Source: UBA5018 sp947463165
GTDB lineage: Bacteria; Cyanobacteriota; Cyanobacteriia; PCC-6307; Cyanobiaceae
Direction of reading: 5' to 3'
DNA length: 64,000 bases
NCBI GenBank assembly: GCA_943371245.1
Contig: CALRTY020000003.1
Location: 205,081-269,080 of the forward strand
Shown here piece by piece: positions 35,301-43,600 of this stretch; position 1 is the first letter of the stretch, and every line of letters starts with the position of its first letter. The position numbers and the translations under genes are program-made. A model generated the notes under the pieces. That model saw only the letters and a program-made list of their open reading frames with translations, was not told the origin of the DNA and did not search any database.

Positions 35301-38300
35301 GATGAACAGATCGAGATCGCCATCGCCATCGATGTCGGCAAAGCTGGGGTTGGCCAGGGCACCAGCATCGGAAATGCCAAAGGGATTGGTGCTCGGCGCT
35401 GCATAGCCAGGAGCGGTGGGCTTGAGGCTGCCGATGGGACCTGTGGTGTCGACGGTGATGGCACCAAGTTGACCATTAGCACTGGTGTTGCCAGCAATAT
35501 CGCTCTGGCGCACCAGAATGCTGCCAGCCGCATAGCTGCCTGGTGCGAGCGAGAAGGAGGTGCCAGTGCCCGTGAGCCAACTGGTGCCGCCATTTACGGA
35601 ATATCGCCAGCTGCCGCCAGTTTCCAGGCCACTTAAATTTATTGTGCCGATATTGGTGATGCCATCTGTATTGTTAGCACCGCTATCGCTGGCCAGGGAG
35701 AGGCTGGGGGCAGCTGCGCTGGTGTCGACGGTGATGGCACCAAGTTGAACATTGGCACTGGTGTTGCCAGCATTATCGCTCTGGCGCACCAGAATGCTGC
35801 CAGCCGCATAGCTGCCTGGCGCGAGCGATAAGGAGGTGCCAGTGCCCGTGAGCCAACTGCTGCCACCATTAACGGAATACTGCCAACTGGCGCCATTTTC
35901 CAGGCCCGTTACATTTACTGTACCGATATTGGTGATGCGATCGCTAGTACTCACACCGGTGTCGGAGGCCATGGCCAGGCCGGGGGCGGTTGGCGCGCTG
36001 CCATCGATCACCAGGGCCTTATTGGCTGCCAGGGAACCTGCAGCACCGGGGGTAGCCAGGCTGAGGATGGCATTATTGCCAGCCGCATCCCGGATAGTGC
36101 CGCCATTGAGCTCCAGAGCGGAGTTGGAGAGCTGATCGAGATCGGCGGAGCTATCGCCAGCCTGAATGGTGTAGGAGAAGGAGAGGGTGGTGGTGCCACT
36201 GCCGCCCGAGTAGATGGCATAGCGATCGACGGCGCCGGTTTCCAGTTGCAGCCGTGGCGTGCCGCCGGTGGTGGTTACGAGAACGGTTTCTGAGAACTGC
36301 AGGGTAAGGGTGATTACAGCGCCGATGCCATAGCTGCCATTGGCATTGATGGAGGTCACTGGCACCACAGGGGCGGCGGCGGTGTTGCGGAAAAAGAGCG
36401 TATTGCCGTCTTGATTGCCAATGAATAGATCGAGATCCCCATCGCCGTCGGCATCGGCGAAGGCAGGGCTGGGGTTGCGGCCAACATTGGCAATACCAAA
36501 GGGATTGGCACTGGCGGTGGCGTAGGCGGGAATGGTGTTACCTGCGGCGGCGGTGTTCCTGAAGAAGGGGGTATTGCCCCAGTATTCACCTATGAACAGA
36601 TCGAGATCGCCGTCTCTATCGATGTCAGCAAAACTGACCTTGGCAGAATAACCCACATCTGTGATGCCAAATGGGTTGGTGCTGGCGGCGGCGTAGGCGG
36701 GAGCGGTGGCGCTTCCGGTGTTCCTGAAAAAGAGGGTGTTGCCGTAGTACTCACCGATGAAGAGATCAAGATCGCCATCGGCGTCGGCATCCGCGAAGGC
36801 CGGGCTGGCGGAGAAGCCAACATCGCTGATCCCGAAGGGATTGGTGGCGGCAGCGGCGTAGGCGGGAGCGGTGGCGCCAAGGTTGGCGGTGTTCCTGAAA
36901 AAGAGGGTGTTGCCGGAGCTATCGCCGATGAATAGATCAAGATCGCCATCGCCGTCGGCATCCGCGAAGGCCGGGCTGGCTTTGCCGGACACTATCGCTA
37001 GGCCGAAGGGATTGTTGGCGGCAGCGACGTAGGCGGGAGCGGTGGCGCCAGGGTTGGCTGTGTTCCTGAAAAAGAGGCTGCAGCCGCTGCTGTTGCCGAT
37101 GAACAGATCGAGATCCCCATCGCCGTCGGCATCCGCGAAGGCTGGGCTGGCGCTGTAGCCCACATCTGTGATACCAAAGGGATTGGTGGAGGCAGCGGCG
37201 TAGGCGGGAGCGGTGGCGTAGCTGCCCAGGCTGCCGCTGGCAGCGGTGGTATCAATCGTGATGGCGCCCAACTGGCCATGGGCACTGGTGTTGCCGACGA
37301 GATCGATCTGGCGCACCAGGATGCTGCCAGCCGCATAAGTGCCTGGCGCGAGCGTGAAGGAGGTGCCAGTGCCGGCGAGCCAGCTGCCGCCGCCATTGAT
37401 GGAGTACTGCCAGCTGGCACTAGTTTCCAGGTTGCTTACATTTACTGTGCCAATATTGGTGATGCCATCGCTATTGCTTATGCCGCTGTCTTTGGCCAGG
37501 GCCAGGCCGGGGGCGGCTGGGGCGATGCCATCAATCACCAGGGCCCTATTGGCGGCCAGGGAACCTGGGGTACCGGGGGCGGCCAGGGTAAGGATGGTGT
37601 TATTTCCGGCCGCATCTTGGATAACGCCGCCATTTAGTTCCAGAGCATTGGCCGAGAGCTGATCGAGATCGGCGGAGCTATCGCCAGCCTGAACGGTGTA
37701 GGAAAAGGAAAGCGTGGTGGTGCCGCTGCCGCCCGAGTAGATGGCATGGCGATCGATGGCTCCGGTTTCCAGCTGCAGCCGGGGAGTGCCACCGGTGGTG
37801 GTTACGTAAACAGCTTCTGAAAACTGCAGACTAAGGCTGATTACCGCGCCGATGCCATAGCTGCCATTGGCATTGGTGGAGACCACTGGTGCCACAGGAG
37901 TGGCGGCACCAGGGTTGGCGGTGTTCCTGAAAAAGAGGGTGTTGCCGTCTCTGTTGCCGACGAAGAGATCAAGATCGTCATCGGCATCGGCATCCGCGAA
38001 GGCCGGGCTGGCGAAGGAGCCCACATCGCTGATCCCGAAGGGATTTGTGGCGGCAGCGGCGTAGGCGGGTGCCGTAGCGCTGCCGGTGTTCCTGAAAAAG
38101 AGGGTACAGCCGTCGCTATTGCCAATGAAGAGATCAAGATCGCCATCGCGGTCTGCATCCGCGAAGGCCGGGCTGGCGTTGTTGCCCACATCGCCAATCC
38201 CGAAGGGATTGGTGGCGGCAGCGGCGTAGGCGGGAGCGATGGCGCCAGGGTTGGCGGTGTTTCTGAAAAAGAGAGAATTGCCGTAGCGCTCACCGATGAA

Positions 38301-41300
38301 GAGATCGAGATCGCCATCGCCGTCGGCATCCGCGAAGGCCGGGCTAGCCCAGTCGCCAACATCGCTGATCCCGAAGGGATTTGTGGCGGCAGCGGCGTAG
38401 GCAGGAGCGGCGGCGCCAGGGTTGGCGGTGTTCCTGAAAAAGAGGGTGTTGCCGTAGTACTCACCGATGAAGAGATCCAGATCGCCATCGCGGTCGGCAT
38501 CCGCCAAGGCCGGGCTGGCGTAGAAGCCAACATCGCTGATGCCGGAGGGATTGGTGGCAGCAACGGCATAGGAGGTAGCGGTGGCGCCAGGGTTGGCGGT
38601 GTTCCTGAAAAAGAGAGTGCAGCCGTAAAGCTCGCCGATGAAGAGATCCAGATCGCCATCGGCGTCGGCATCAGCGAAGGCCGTTTTGGCATAGAAGCCA
38701 ACATCTCTGATCCCAAAGGCATTGGTGGCGGCAGCGGCGTAGGCGGCAGCGGTGGCGTAGCGGCCCTGGCTGCCTGTGGGAGCTGTGGTGTCTACGGTGA
38801 TGGCTCCCAATTGGCCATTGGCACTGGTGTTGCCGGCAAGATCGCTCTGGCGTGCCCGAATACTGCCAGCCGTATAAGTGCCTGGCGCCACGGAGAAGGA
38901 TGTGCCAGTGCCCAGGAGCCAACTACTGCCGCCATTTATGGAATACTGCCAGCTGGCACCAGCTTCCAGGTTGCTTATGCTTATCGTGCCGATATTGGTG
39001 ATACCATCTGTATTGCTGATGCCGCTATCGCTGGCCAGGGTCAGGGTGGGGGCGGCTGGTGCAGTGGTGTCGATTGCCAGAACACCGGCTGGGCTATTGG
39101 AGAAGCTGGCAAAGCTATTTCCAGCAGCATCCCTAAGCAGAGCGCCGTTGGCGTTGAGGGCGGTAATGGCTAAGTCGCTACTGCTATTACCCGCAGCCAC
39201 TGTGTAGCTAAATACCAGAGAATTAGTGCCACTGCCACTGGTGTAGGTGGCGCTGCCGCCAGAGTTCAAGCTGAGGCTGGGCGTGCCGCCACTGATGGTA
39301 ACTGGCTCGCTGGTATTTACGGTGAGAGTTACCACCCGGCCGGTATTGAGGTTGCCGTTGCCACTGCTGATGCCGCTGCCCGTTGCTACCACAGAGTTAA
39401 CCGTTGGAGTGGTGGTGTCGATGGTGATAGCCCCCAGTTGGCCATTGGCACTGGTGTTGCCGGCAAGATCGCTCTGACGCACCAGGATGCTGCCAGCCGC
39501 GTAGGTGCCTGGGGTCAGGGAGAAGGAAGTGCCAGTGCCGGCGAGCCAACTGCTACCGCCATTTACAGAATACTGCCAGCTGGCGCCAGGTTCCAGGCCG
39601 CTTATATTTACTGTGCTGTTGTTAGTAATGCCATCGCTATTGCTGATGCCGGTATCGCTGGCCAGCGCCAGGCTGGGGGTGGTTAGGGCGATGCCATTGA
39701 TCACCAAGGCCCCATTGGCCGCTAGGGAACCTGGGGCACCGGGGGCGGCCAGGGTAAGGATGGCGTTGTTGCCAGCCGCATCCCGGATAGTGCCGCCATT
39801 TAGTTCCAGGGCATTGGCCGAGAACTGATCGAGATCGGCAGAGCTGTCGCCGGCCTGAACGGTGTAGGTGAAGGAGAGGGTGTTGCTGCCGCTGCCGCCC
39901 GAGTAGATGGCATAGCGATCGATGGCACCGGTTTCCAGCTGCAGCCGTGGCGTACCACCGCTGGTGGTTACATAAAGGGTCTCTGAGAACTGCAGGCTGA
40001 GGGTGATTACCGCGCCGATGCCATAGCTTCCATTGGTGGTGCTGGAGGCCACTGGTGCCACAAGAGCGGTGGCACTTGGATTGGCGGTGTTCTTGAAAAA
40101 GAGAGTGTTGCCGTAGTACTCACCGATGAAGAGATCAAGATCGCCATCGGCGTCAACATCCGCGAAGGCCGGGGTGGCAAAGTAGCCCACATCGCTGATC
40201 CCGAAGGGATTGGTAGATGCGGCGGCGTAGGCGGGAGCGGTGGCACCAGGGTTGGCGGTGTTCCTGAAAAAGAGGGTGTTGCCGTTGTTCCCACCAATGA
40301 ACAGATCAAGATCGCCATCGGCGTCGGCATCCGCCAAGGCCGGGCTGGCGTAGAAGCCCACATCTACGATGCCAAAGGGATTGGTGGCGGCAGCGGCGTA
40401 GGCGGGAGAGGTGGCGCCAGGGTTGGCGGTGTTCTTGAAAAAGAGAGTGTTGCCGTTGTAATTGCCGATGAACAGATCAAGATCGCCATCGGCGTCGGCA
40501 TCCGCGAAGGCCGGGCTGGCATAGCCTTCAACATAGCTGATCCCGAAGGGATTGGTGGTGGCAGCGGCGTAGGCGGGAGCGGTGGCGCCAGGGCTGGCGG
40601 TGTTCCTGAAAAAGAGGGTGTTGCCGTAGCCATCACCGATGAAGAGATCAAGATCGCCGTCGCCATCGATGTCCACAAAGCTGGGGCTGGCGGATAAGCC
40701 CACACTCGTGATGCCGAAGGCAGGGGTGTAGGCGGCGGCATAGGCGGGAGCGGTGGCGCCAGGGTTGGCGGTGTTCCTGAAAAAGAGAATGCAGCCGCTG
40801 AAATTGCCAATGAACAGATCAAGATCGCCATCGCGGTCGGCATCCGCGAAGGCCGGGCTGGCCAATAAGCCAACATCGCCAATCCCGAAGGGATTGGTGG
40901 CGGCAGGGGCGTAGGCGGGAGTGGTGGCGTAGCCGCTGCCCAGGCTGCCGGTGGGAGCTGTGGTGTCGATGGTGACGGCGACTAGTTGACCATTGGCACT
41001 GGTGTTGCCAGCGAGATCGCTTTGGCGCACCAGGATGCTGCCAGCCGCGTAGGTGCCTGGGGTCAAGAAGAAGGAAGTGCCAGTTCCGTTGAGCCAACTG
41101 CTGCCGCCATTTACGGAATATTGCCAGCTGGCACCAGTTTCTAGGCCGCTTACATTTACTGTGCCGATATTGGTGATGCTGTCCGTATTGCTGCCTCCGG
41201 TGTCGTTGGCCAGCGCTAAACTTGGAGCCGCCGCTGTGATGTCAATGGTGGCGGTATAGGCGGTGCCTGCGGCCGACTGGTTGCCGGCGGCGTCGGCGAC

Positions 41301-42455
41301 GCGGGCCGTATAGCTGACGCTCTGGGTATTAACCAGGGTGCGGGTATCGCTGTAGCTCCAGCTGGTGCCGGAAACAGTCGCGGTGCCAAGGAGGTTGGCG
41401 CCGTCGTAGATGCGGACGGTTTCACCGGCCACCAGGGCAGTGGAGATCGTGCCGCCGATGGAGGGGGAGGTGTCGTCGGTGGTGGCACCTGAAGCCACCG
41501 TGCCTTGAACGATGCCGACGTTATCGTTTATGGAGGTGACTGCTGCGGTCTTGCCACTGCCACTGCCGCTGATGCTCGCTAGGAGCGTGTAGGAGCCAGT
41601 ATTAGAACTGTAAGCGGCGGCACCAAGAAAGTAGGTGCCAGTATCGCTAGGTGTGAAGGTGATCTGGGAGTTGTAGCCATTGAAGTCATCGTTTAAGGCG
41701 AGGATCTTGCCGTTTGCGTCGTAAAAGTAAAGGTAAGGATCATAGAGGGGGGTGCCGTTTGGTTCGGAACTGCCGTTTAGATTGAAAAGATAGGTGATGC
41801 CACCGGTAAGGGCAATGCTGAACCAATCTTGATCGTAAGCTGGATCAATCCTGCCGGTCGCGCTACCTCCGACGCTGATCGAGCCCGTGGTGTTGGTGGT
41901 TTCTGCGTAGTCGGGTGTTTCTGCCTCGATGGAAATGGGGATGCCATCGATGTAGATAAGACGGTGATCGTCTTCCGTGAAGGCCATTGGATTGGGCGCG
42001 AGGCCCCGCAGCTGCGCCGAGAAGATCTCACCCTCATCACCGGCCATGTCCTGGTGGCCGTTGAGGCGCTGATCGATGGCATGGCCGATTTCCTCCAGCA
42101 GCATCGCCTCCAGCTGGCTGGCGGCAGCACTTTGTAGCCAGGCGGCATTTATGTATATGCATTCCCCACCATCTGGTGCGGCATTGGTATAGGCACCATT
42201 AATGCCGTTTAGGCTTGCGGCGGGCAGGATTTTCAGGGGAATTTGGAGGCCGCCCTCCAGCAGGCTGGTTTGCAGATCGGCGGCAGCTTGCCAGGGGGGG
42301 GAGGCTTTATCTGCCGCAAATACCCGATGCAGCAGGGCGTTATAGGCGTCTGAATTGCTGGCCCAGGCCGCCAGACGGTTTTCCACCAGCTGCAGCGCCA
42401 ATTCCAGGTTGGAGCCGTTGGTGAGGAAGCCACCGGTGAAGAGGAGCTGGGCCAT
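29382..42455 (-). CDS. Giant surface protein A: EEIGH domain, PPC-like, FG-GAP clusters, Ig/SWM repeats, bluetail C-terminus
   Basis: The protein has about 4357 residues with the ATG at 42455 (MAQLLFTGGFL), matching the paralogue at 49765; the frame continues 34 codons upstream. Modules: N-terminal domain (1-180) with LLEEIGHAID near 118-127 and GDEGEIFSAQLRG; a pre-peptidase-C-like beta domain (about 185-295, DQDWFSIAL to GTYFLGAAAYSS); four FG-GAP/VCBS clusters (about 508-792, 1235-1518, 1745-2028, 2345-2632), each with exactly five DxDxDGDLDLFIG units and each followed by a roughly 130-residue SWM-like domain (NGSYGIGAVITLSLQFSE); thirteen copies of a roughly 90-residue domain starting APSLALASDTG; and further Ig-like units. 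The last roughly 145 residues (DANANTLTATTAKDVLTGLGG, ITDFSIGTDLLDG, IIEITGYIGSLDSLQVI) resemble the bluetail C-terminus of cyanobacterial surface proteins. Ca-dependent adhesion is inferred. No signal peptide is seen. Confidence 0.9.
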   Translation of the reverse strand: MAQLLFTGGFLTNGSNLELALQLVENRLAAWASNSDAYNALLHRVFAADKASPPWQAAADLQTSLLEGGLQIPLKILPAASLNGINGAYTNAAPDGGECIYINAAWLQSAAASQLEAMLLEEIGHAIDQRLNGHQDMAGDEGEIFSAQLRGLAPNPMAFTEDDHRLIYIDGIPISIEAETPDYAETTNTTGSISVGGSATGRIDPAYDQDWFSIALTGGITYLFNLNGSSEPNGTPLYDPYLYFYDANGKILALNDDFNGYNSQITFTPSDTGTYFLGAAAYSSNTGSYTLLASISGSGSGKTAAVTSINDNVGIVQGTVASGATTDDTSPSIGGTISTALVAGETVRIYDGANLLGTATVSGTSWSYSDTRTLVNTQSVSYTARVADAAGNQSAAGTAYTATIDITAAAPSLALANDTGGSNTDSITNIGTVNVSGLETGASWQYSVNGGSSWLNGTGTSFFLTPGTYAAGSILVRQSDLAGNTSANGQLVAVTIDTTAPTGSLGSGYATTPAYAPAATNPFGIGDVGLLASPAFADADRDGDLDLFIGNFSGCILFFRNTANPGATAPAYAAAYTPAFGITSVGLSASPSFVDIDGDGDLDLFIGDGYGNTLFFRNTASPGATAPAYAAATTNPFGISYVEGYASPAFADADADGDLDLFIGNYNGNTLFFKNTANPGATSPAYAAAATNPFGIVDVGFYASPALADADADGDLDLFIGGNNGNTLFFRNTANPGATAPAYAAASTNPFGISDVGYFATPAFADVDADGDLDLFIGEYYGNTLFFKNTANPSATALVAPVASSTTNGSYGIGAVITLSLQFSETLYVTTSGGTPRLQLETGAIDRYAIYSGGSGSNTLSFTYTVQAGDSSADLDQFSANALELNGGTIRDAAGNNAILTLAAPGAPGSLAANGALVINGIALTTPSLALASDTGISNSDGITNNSTVNISGLEPGASWQYSVNGGSSWLAGTGTSFSLTPGTYAAGSILVRQSDLAGNTSANGQLGAITIDTTTPTVNSVVATGSGISSGNGNLNTGRVVTLTVNTSEPVTISGGTPSLSLNSGGSATYTSGSGTNSLVFSYTVAAGNSSSDLAITALNANGALLRDAAGNSFASFSNSPAGVLAIDTTAPAAPTLTLASDSGISNTDGITNIGTISISNLEAGASWQYSINGGSSWLLGTGTSFSVAPGTYTAGSIRARQSDLAGNTSANGQLGAITVDTTAPTGSQGRYATAAAYAAAATNAFGIRDVGFYAKTAFADADADGDLDLFIGELYGCTLFFRNTANPGATATSYAVAATNPSGISDVGFYASPALADADRDGDLDLFIGEYYGNTLFFRNTANPGAAAPAYAAAATNPFGISDVGDWASPAFADADGDGDLDLFIGERYGNSLFFRNTANPGAIAPAYAAAATNPFGIGDVGNNASPAFADADRDGDLDLFIGNSDGCTLFFRNTGSATAPAYAAAATNPFGISDVGSFASPAFADADADDDLDLFVGNRDGNTLFFRNTANPGAATPVAPVVSTNANGSYGIGAVISLSLQFSEAVYVTTTGGTPRLQLETGAIDRHAIYSGGSGTTTLSFSYTVQAGDSSADLDQLSANALELNGGVIQDAAGNNTILTLAAPGTPGSLAANRALVIDGIAPAAPGLALAKDSGISNSDGITNIGTVNVSNLETSASWQYSINGGGSWLAGTGTSFTLAPGTYAAGSILVRQIDLVGNTSAHGQLGAITIDTTAASGSLGSYATAPAYAAASTNPFGITDVGYSASPAFADADGDGDLDLFIGNSSGCSLFFRNTANPGATAPAYVAAANNPFGLAIVSGKASPAFADADGDGDLDLFIGDSSGNTLFFRNTANLGATAPAYAAAATNPFGISDVGFSASPAFADADADGDLDLFIGEYYGNTLFFRNTGSATAPAYAAASTNPFGITDVGYSAKVSFADIDRDGDLDLFIGEYWGNTPFFRNTAAAGNTIPAYATASANPFGIANVGRNPSPAFADADGDGDLDLFIGNQDGNTLFFRNTAAAPVVPVTSINANGSYGIGAVITLTLQFSETVLVTTTGGTPRLQLETGAVDRYAIYSGGSGTTTLSFSYTIQAGDSSADLDQLSNSALELNGGTIRDAAGNNAILSLATPGAAGSLAANKALVIDGSAPTAPGLAMASDTGVSTSDRITNIGTVNVTGLENGASWQYSVNGGSSWLTGTGTSLSLAPGSYAAGSILVRQSDNAGNTSANVQLGAITVDTSAAAPSLSLASDSGANNTDGITNIGTINLSGLETGGSWRYSVNGGTSWLTGTGTSFSLAPGSYAAGSILVRQSDIAGNTSANGQLGAITVDTTGPIGSLKPTAPGYAAPSTNPFGISDAGALANPSFADIDGDGDLDLFIGNNNGCTIFFRNTATAGATAPAYAAPSINPFGITDVGWSASPSLVDIDGDGDLDLFIGETYGNTLFYRNTATTGSTSPAYAAPNTNPFNITNVGYSAKPSFADIDKDGDLDLFIGNGEGNILFYRNTANPGATAPTYAAPSVNPFGITDVGDNASSSFADIDADGDLDLLIGNANGDIYAYRNNASATATNPAYGAPSKNPFGIAIASGYSSLRLADIDRDGDLDLFVGIDIGNTLFFRNIASKDPVAPLTSSTANGYYRSGATINITLQFSEAVYVTTTGGTPRLQLETGAIDRYALYSGGSGTNTLSFSYTVEAGDSSADLDQVSSSALELNGGSIRDLAGNNAILTLATPGAPGSLAANRALVVDAIMPIVTSVVATGADLSNGNGNLNAGKVVTITVYTSEPVTISGGTPSLSLNSGGSATYTSGGGTASLVFSYTVAAGHATNDLAITGLNANGAILSDLAGNSFVSFSNSPAGVLVIDTTAPTTTATITAIADDLGTIQGTVAPGGSTNDPTPTISGSISTALATGESLGVYSGATLLGNASVNNTAKTWTFTPTALASTAGTNYAITARVADAAGNLGTASVARSFWLDTTASTPGLALASDTGINNSDRITKVGTVNISSLESGATWQYSVNGGGSWLPGTGTSFSVAPGTYGTGSILVRQSDLVGNTSANGPLGATSIDTTAPAVSSVVATGSGISSGNGNLNAGKVVTLTVNTSEPVTISGGTPSLSLNSGGSATYTSGSGTASLVFSYIVAAGNSSSDLAITAFNTNGASLTDAAGNSFASFSNSPAGVLVIDTTAAPPSLALANDTGASNKDGITNIGAVNISGLETGASWQYSVNGGNNWLTGTGTSFSVAPGTYGAGSILARQSDLAGNTSANGQLGAITIDTTAAAPSLTLVSDAGISSSDRITNNAIVNISGLESGANWQYSVNSGSNWLTGTGTSFSVAPGTYNAGQIQARQIDLAGNTSANGQLAAFTVDTSAPTVSSVLTTTYPFYSSSGNLNAGKVVTLTVYTSEPVTISGGTPSLSLNSGGSATYISGSGSSSLVFSYTVAAGDNSSDLAITALNANGASLTDAAGNSFASFANNPAGILVIDTAAPAAPSLALASDFGISDTDNITNFSRINVNGLEAGASWEYSVNGGSSWFTGTGTFFYLLVSGSFGAGQFLVRQIDRAGNISANGQLGAITIDIIPPAVNSVVATGSGISSGNGYLNAGKVVTLTVNTTEPVTIRGGTPTLSLNSGGSATYISGSGTNSLVFSYTVATGHSSSDLAITALNTSSTWIAGTNGSYLTDVAGNWLASFSNSPAGVLVIDTAAAAPSLALASDTGGSNTDGITNIGTVNISGLETGASWQYSLNGGSNWLAGSGTSFSVAPGTYAAGSILARQSDLAGNTSANGQLGAITIDTTAAAAPGLALASDTGISNSDLITNSGKLNINGLETSASWQYSINGGSNWLTGTGASFTLAPGTYGAGRVLVRQRDLAGNTSANGQLGAIRVDSTAPAVSSVVATGTGISSGNGNLNADKVVTLTVNTSEPVTISGGTPSLSLNSGGSAIYASGSGTSSLVFSYTVVASHSSSDLAITALNVNGASLTDAAGNSFASFSRNPAGVLVIDTTAPAAPSLTLANDSGDSNKDGITNIGTVNVSGLEAGASWQYSIDGGSNWLTGTGAFFSVAPGTYGTGSILARQSDLAGNTSANGQLGAITIDTTAPTTSAAIIAIDDNFGVITALLAEDALTDDSTPTLSGSISAALATGENLRIFNGVTPLGNATVNNTDFTWSFTPTTALANGFYTITARVADAAGNLAAASPAQRFSIDATANQLIGDANANTLTATTAKDVLTGLGGVDTFKFTALTSSTLASFDRITDFSIGTDLLDGPTAVAAANINKLGAVSALSATSISTVLTAATFLANRAATFSYADPSGTSRSFIALNNATAGYQSSTDAIIEITGYIGSLDSLQVI

Positions 42456-42619
42456 GGGTCTGGGGCGAGCAGGCGAGGGGTTGGTGAGCTGAATAGGGCG
42501 CTGGTGGCAGACCGGCCGGTCTGGGCAAGCGATTGGTGGCACGGAGTGCCGCTGCAACTTGTGGCTGAATTAGGTGGCTTTGGAGGCTGAGGCTAGGGGG
42601 GTGGAGGTGCTGGTGGGGC

Positions 42620-42855
42620 CTGCGGTGGTGGCCCAGGTGCGGGCAAATCTGCAACCCGGCGCGATACCCGCCAGGCAGCTGAACACCGTGTTTACAAAAC
42701 AGCAGCCTGTTGGCGCGATAGGTGGAAAAAGCAAGCGAAACCGCCTGCTCCCGCAACCAGGAGGCCAGCCCAGCGGAGGCCGGAGCCGATAGGGAGACGG
42801 TGCTGTTCAATGAAATGTGTCTAGGGATACGGTTTATCGGTAGCAGGCCCTGCAA
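42620..42855 (-). pseudogene. Remnant of a TIGR03032-type gene, internally deleted
   Basis: Minus-strand sequence from 42855 to about 42698 encodes QGLLPINRIPRHISL, then SAPASAGLASWLREQAVSLA, nearly identical to the N-terminus of the intact gene at 52025. It then jumps to what corresponds to about 255 bp further on in that gene (VNTVFSCLAGIAPGC, 42692-42625). The junction falls at a short A-rich match (ACAAAACAGCAG) and shifts the frame, and the rest of the gene is missing. It sits just upstream of giant gene A, as the intact copy sits upstream of giant gene B. Confidence 0.85.
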
Positions 42856-43029
42856 TCAGGAGCTAGGCAGGTAGGGTGTGAATGTCAATTACGGACCCGC
42901 TCGCTCGTATTGGATACCAATGGTCTCACTTTTCTTTCGCCCTCGTCAAGGAGCTTGTTGACACTTTGACAACATAAAAAACATGCCAGCTATTGGGATG
43001 CTGCCCTGATCAGGCCAGATGCCGCCGTT

Positions 43030-43500
43030 GTGGTCGCCAGCGACAAGCTCTTTATCTGGCTGTTCCAGAACCAACTGGATCGAATCTTGCAATTGCAGAG
43101 CTACCTGCCGGCCTTGATCCTCGAGGCCCAAATGGCGACCGCCACCGATCCCACGGCTCCACCGCTGCTGAAAGCCCTGGCCCTGCTGCTGCAACCGGAG
43201 CGGGAATTGCCGGCCACCACCGCACTCCTCCGGGCCCAGGTGAAAGGCACGGCCCAGGCCGCCGAAATCGGCGACTTCACCCAGAGCGTGGCCTACCGGG
43301 AGATCTATGGGCTTGGCCGCCAGGCAGGGGAGCTGGATCTAGCTCTACGCCTGCTGCAACGACGCTGCGGCGCTCTCTCCGTCCAGCAGGAAGCTCGCAT
43401 CCGGGAGCTGCCATTGCCGCAACTTGAGGCCCTGGGCGAGGCCCTGCTCGATTTTCAGGGGTCAGGGGATCTCAACGTCTGGCTGGCGGCTCTCGTCTGA
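43030..43500 (+). pseudogene. DUF4351-containing fragment of an Rpn-family nuclease-like gene
   Basis: A 156-codon frame from GTG ends in a typical DUF4351 tail: LDLALRLLQRRCGALSVQQEARIRELPLPQLEALGEALLDF, then DLNVWLAAL. In cyanobacteria this tail terminates PD-(D/E)XK proteins of the Rpn/transposase-like family. The N-terminal nuclease domain is absent: the frame is open upstream to about 42973 but shows no PD-DxK motif. It is therefore most likely a 5'-truncated remnant, though a short DUF4351-only protein is possible. A second copy of its last codons and 3' flank occurs at about 52485-52550. Confidence 0.55.
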
Positions 43501-43555
43501 TTCGCCAGGCTCAGATTGGCCAGGTTCTGTGGGCGGCTCCCCCACGCTGGGCCGC

Positions 43556-43600
43556 TTTTGACATATCGGCAAATTGTTTTGCTATCCAGGCAGGCCAGAT
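43556..43600. repeat. 3' flank shared by both giant genes
   Basis: The bases from TTTTGACATATCGGCAAATT through the stop codon of giant gene B are almost identical to 29337-29381 behind giant gene A (one difference in the first 45). The identity continues into the coding ends. In copy A this flank contains the start codon of the glycosyltransferase gene; in copy B it abuts the DUF4351 fragment. It marks one end of the duplicated block. Confidence 0.9.
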
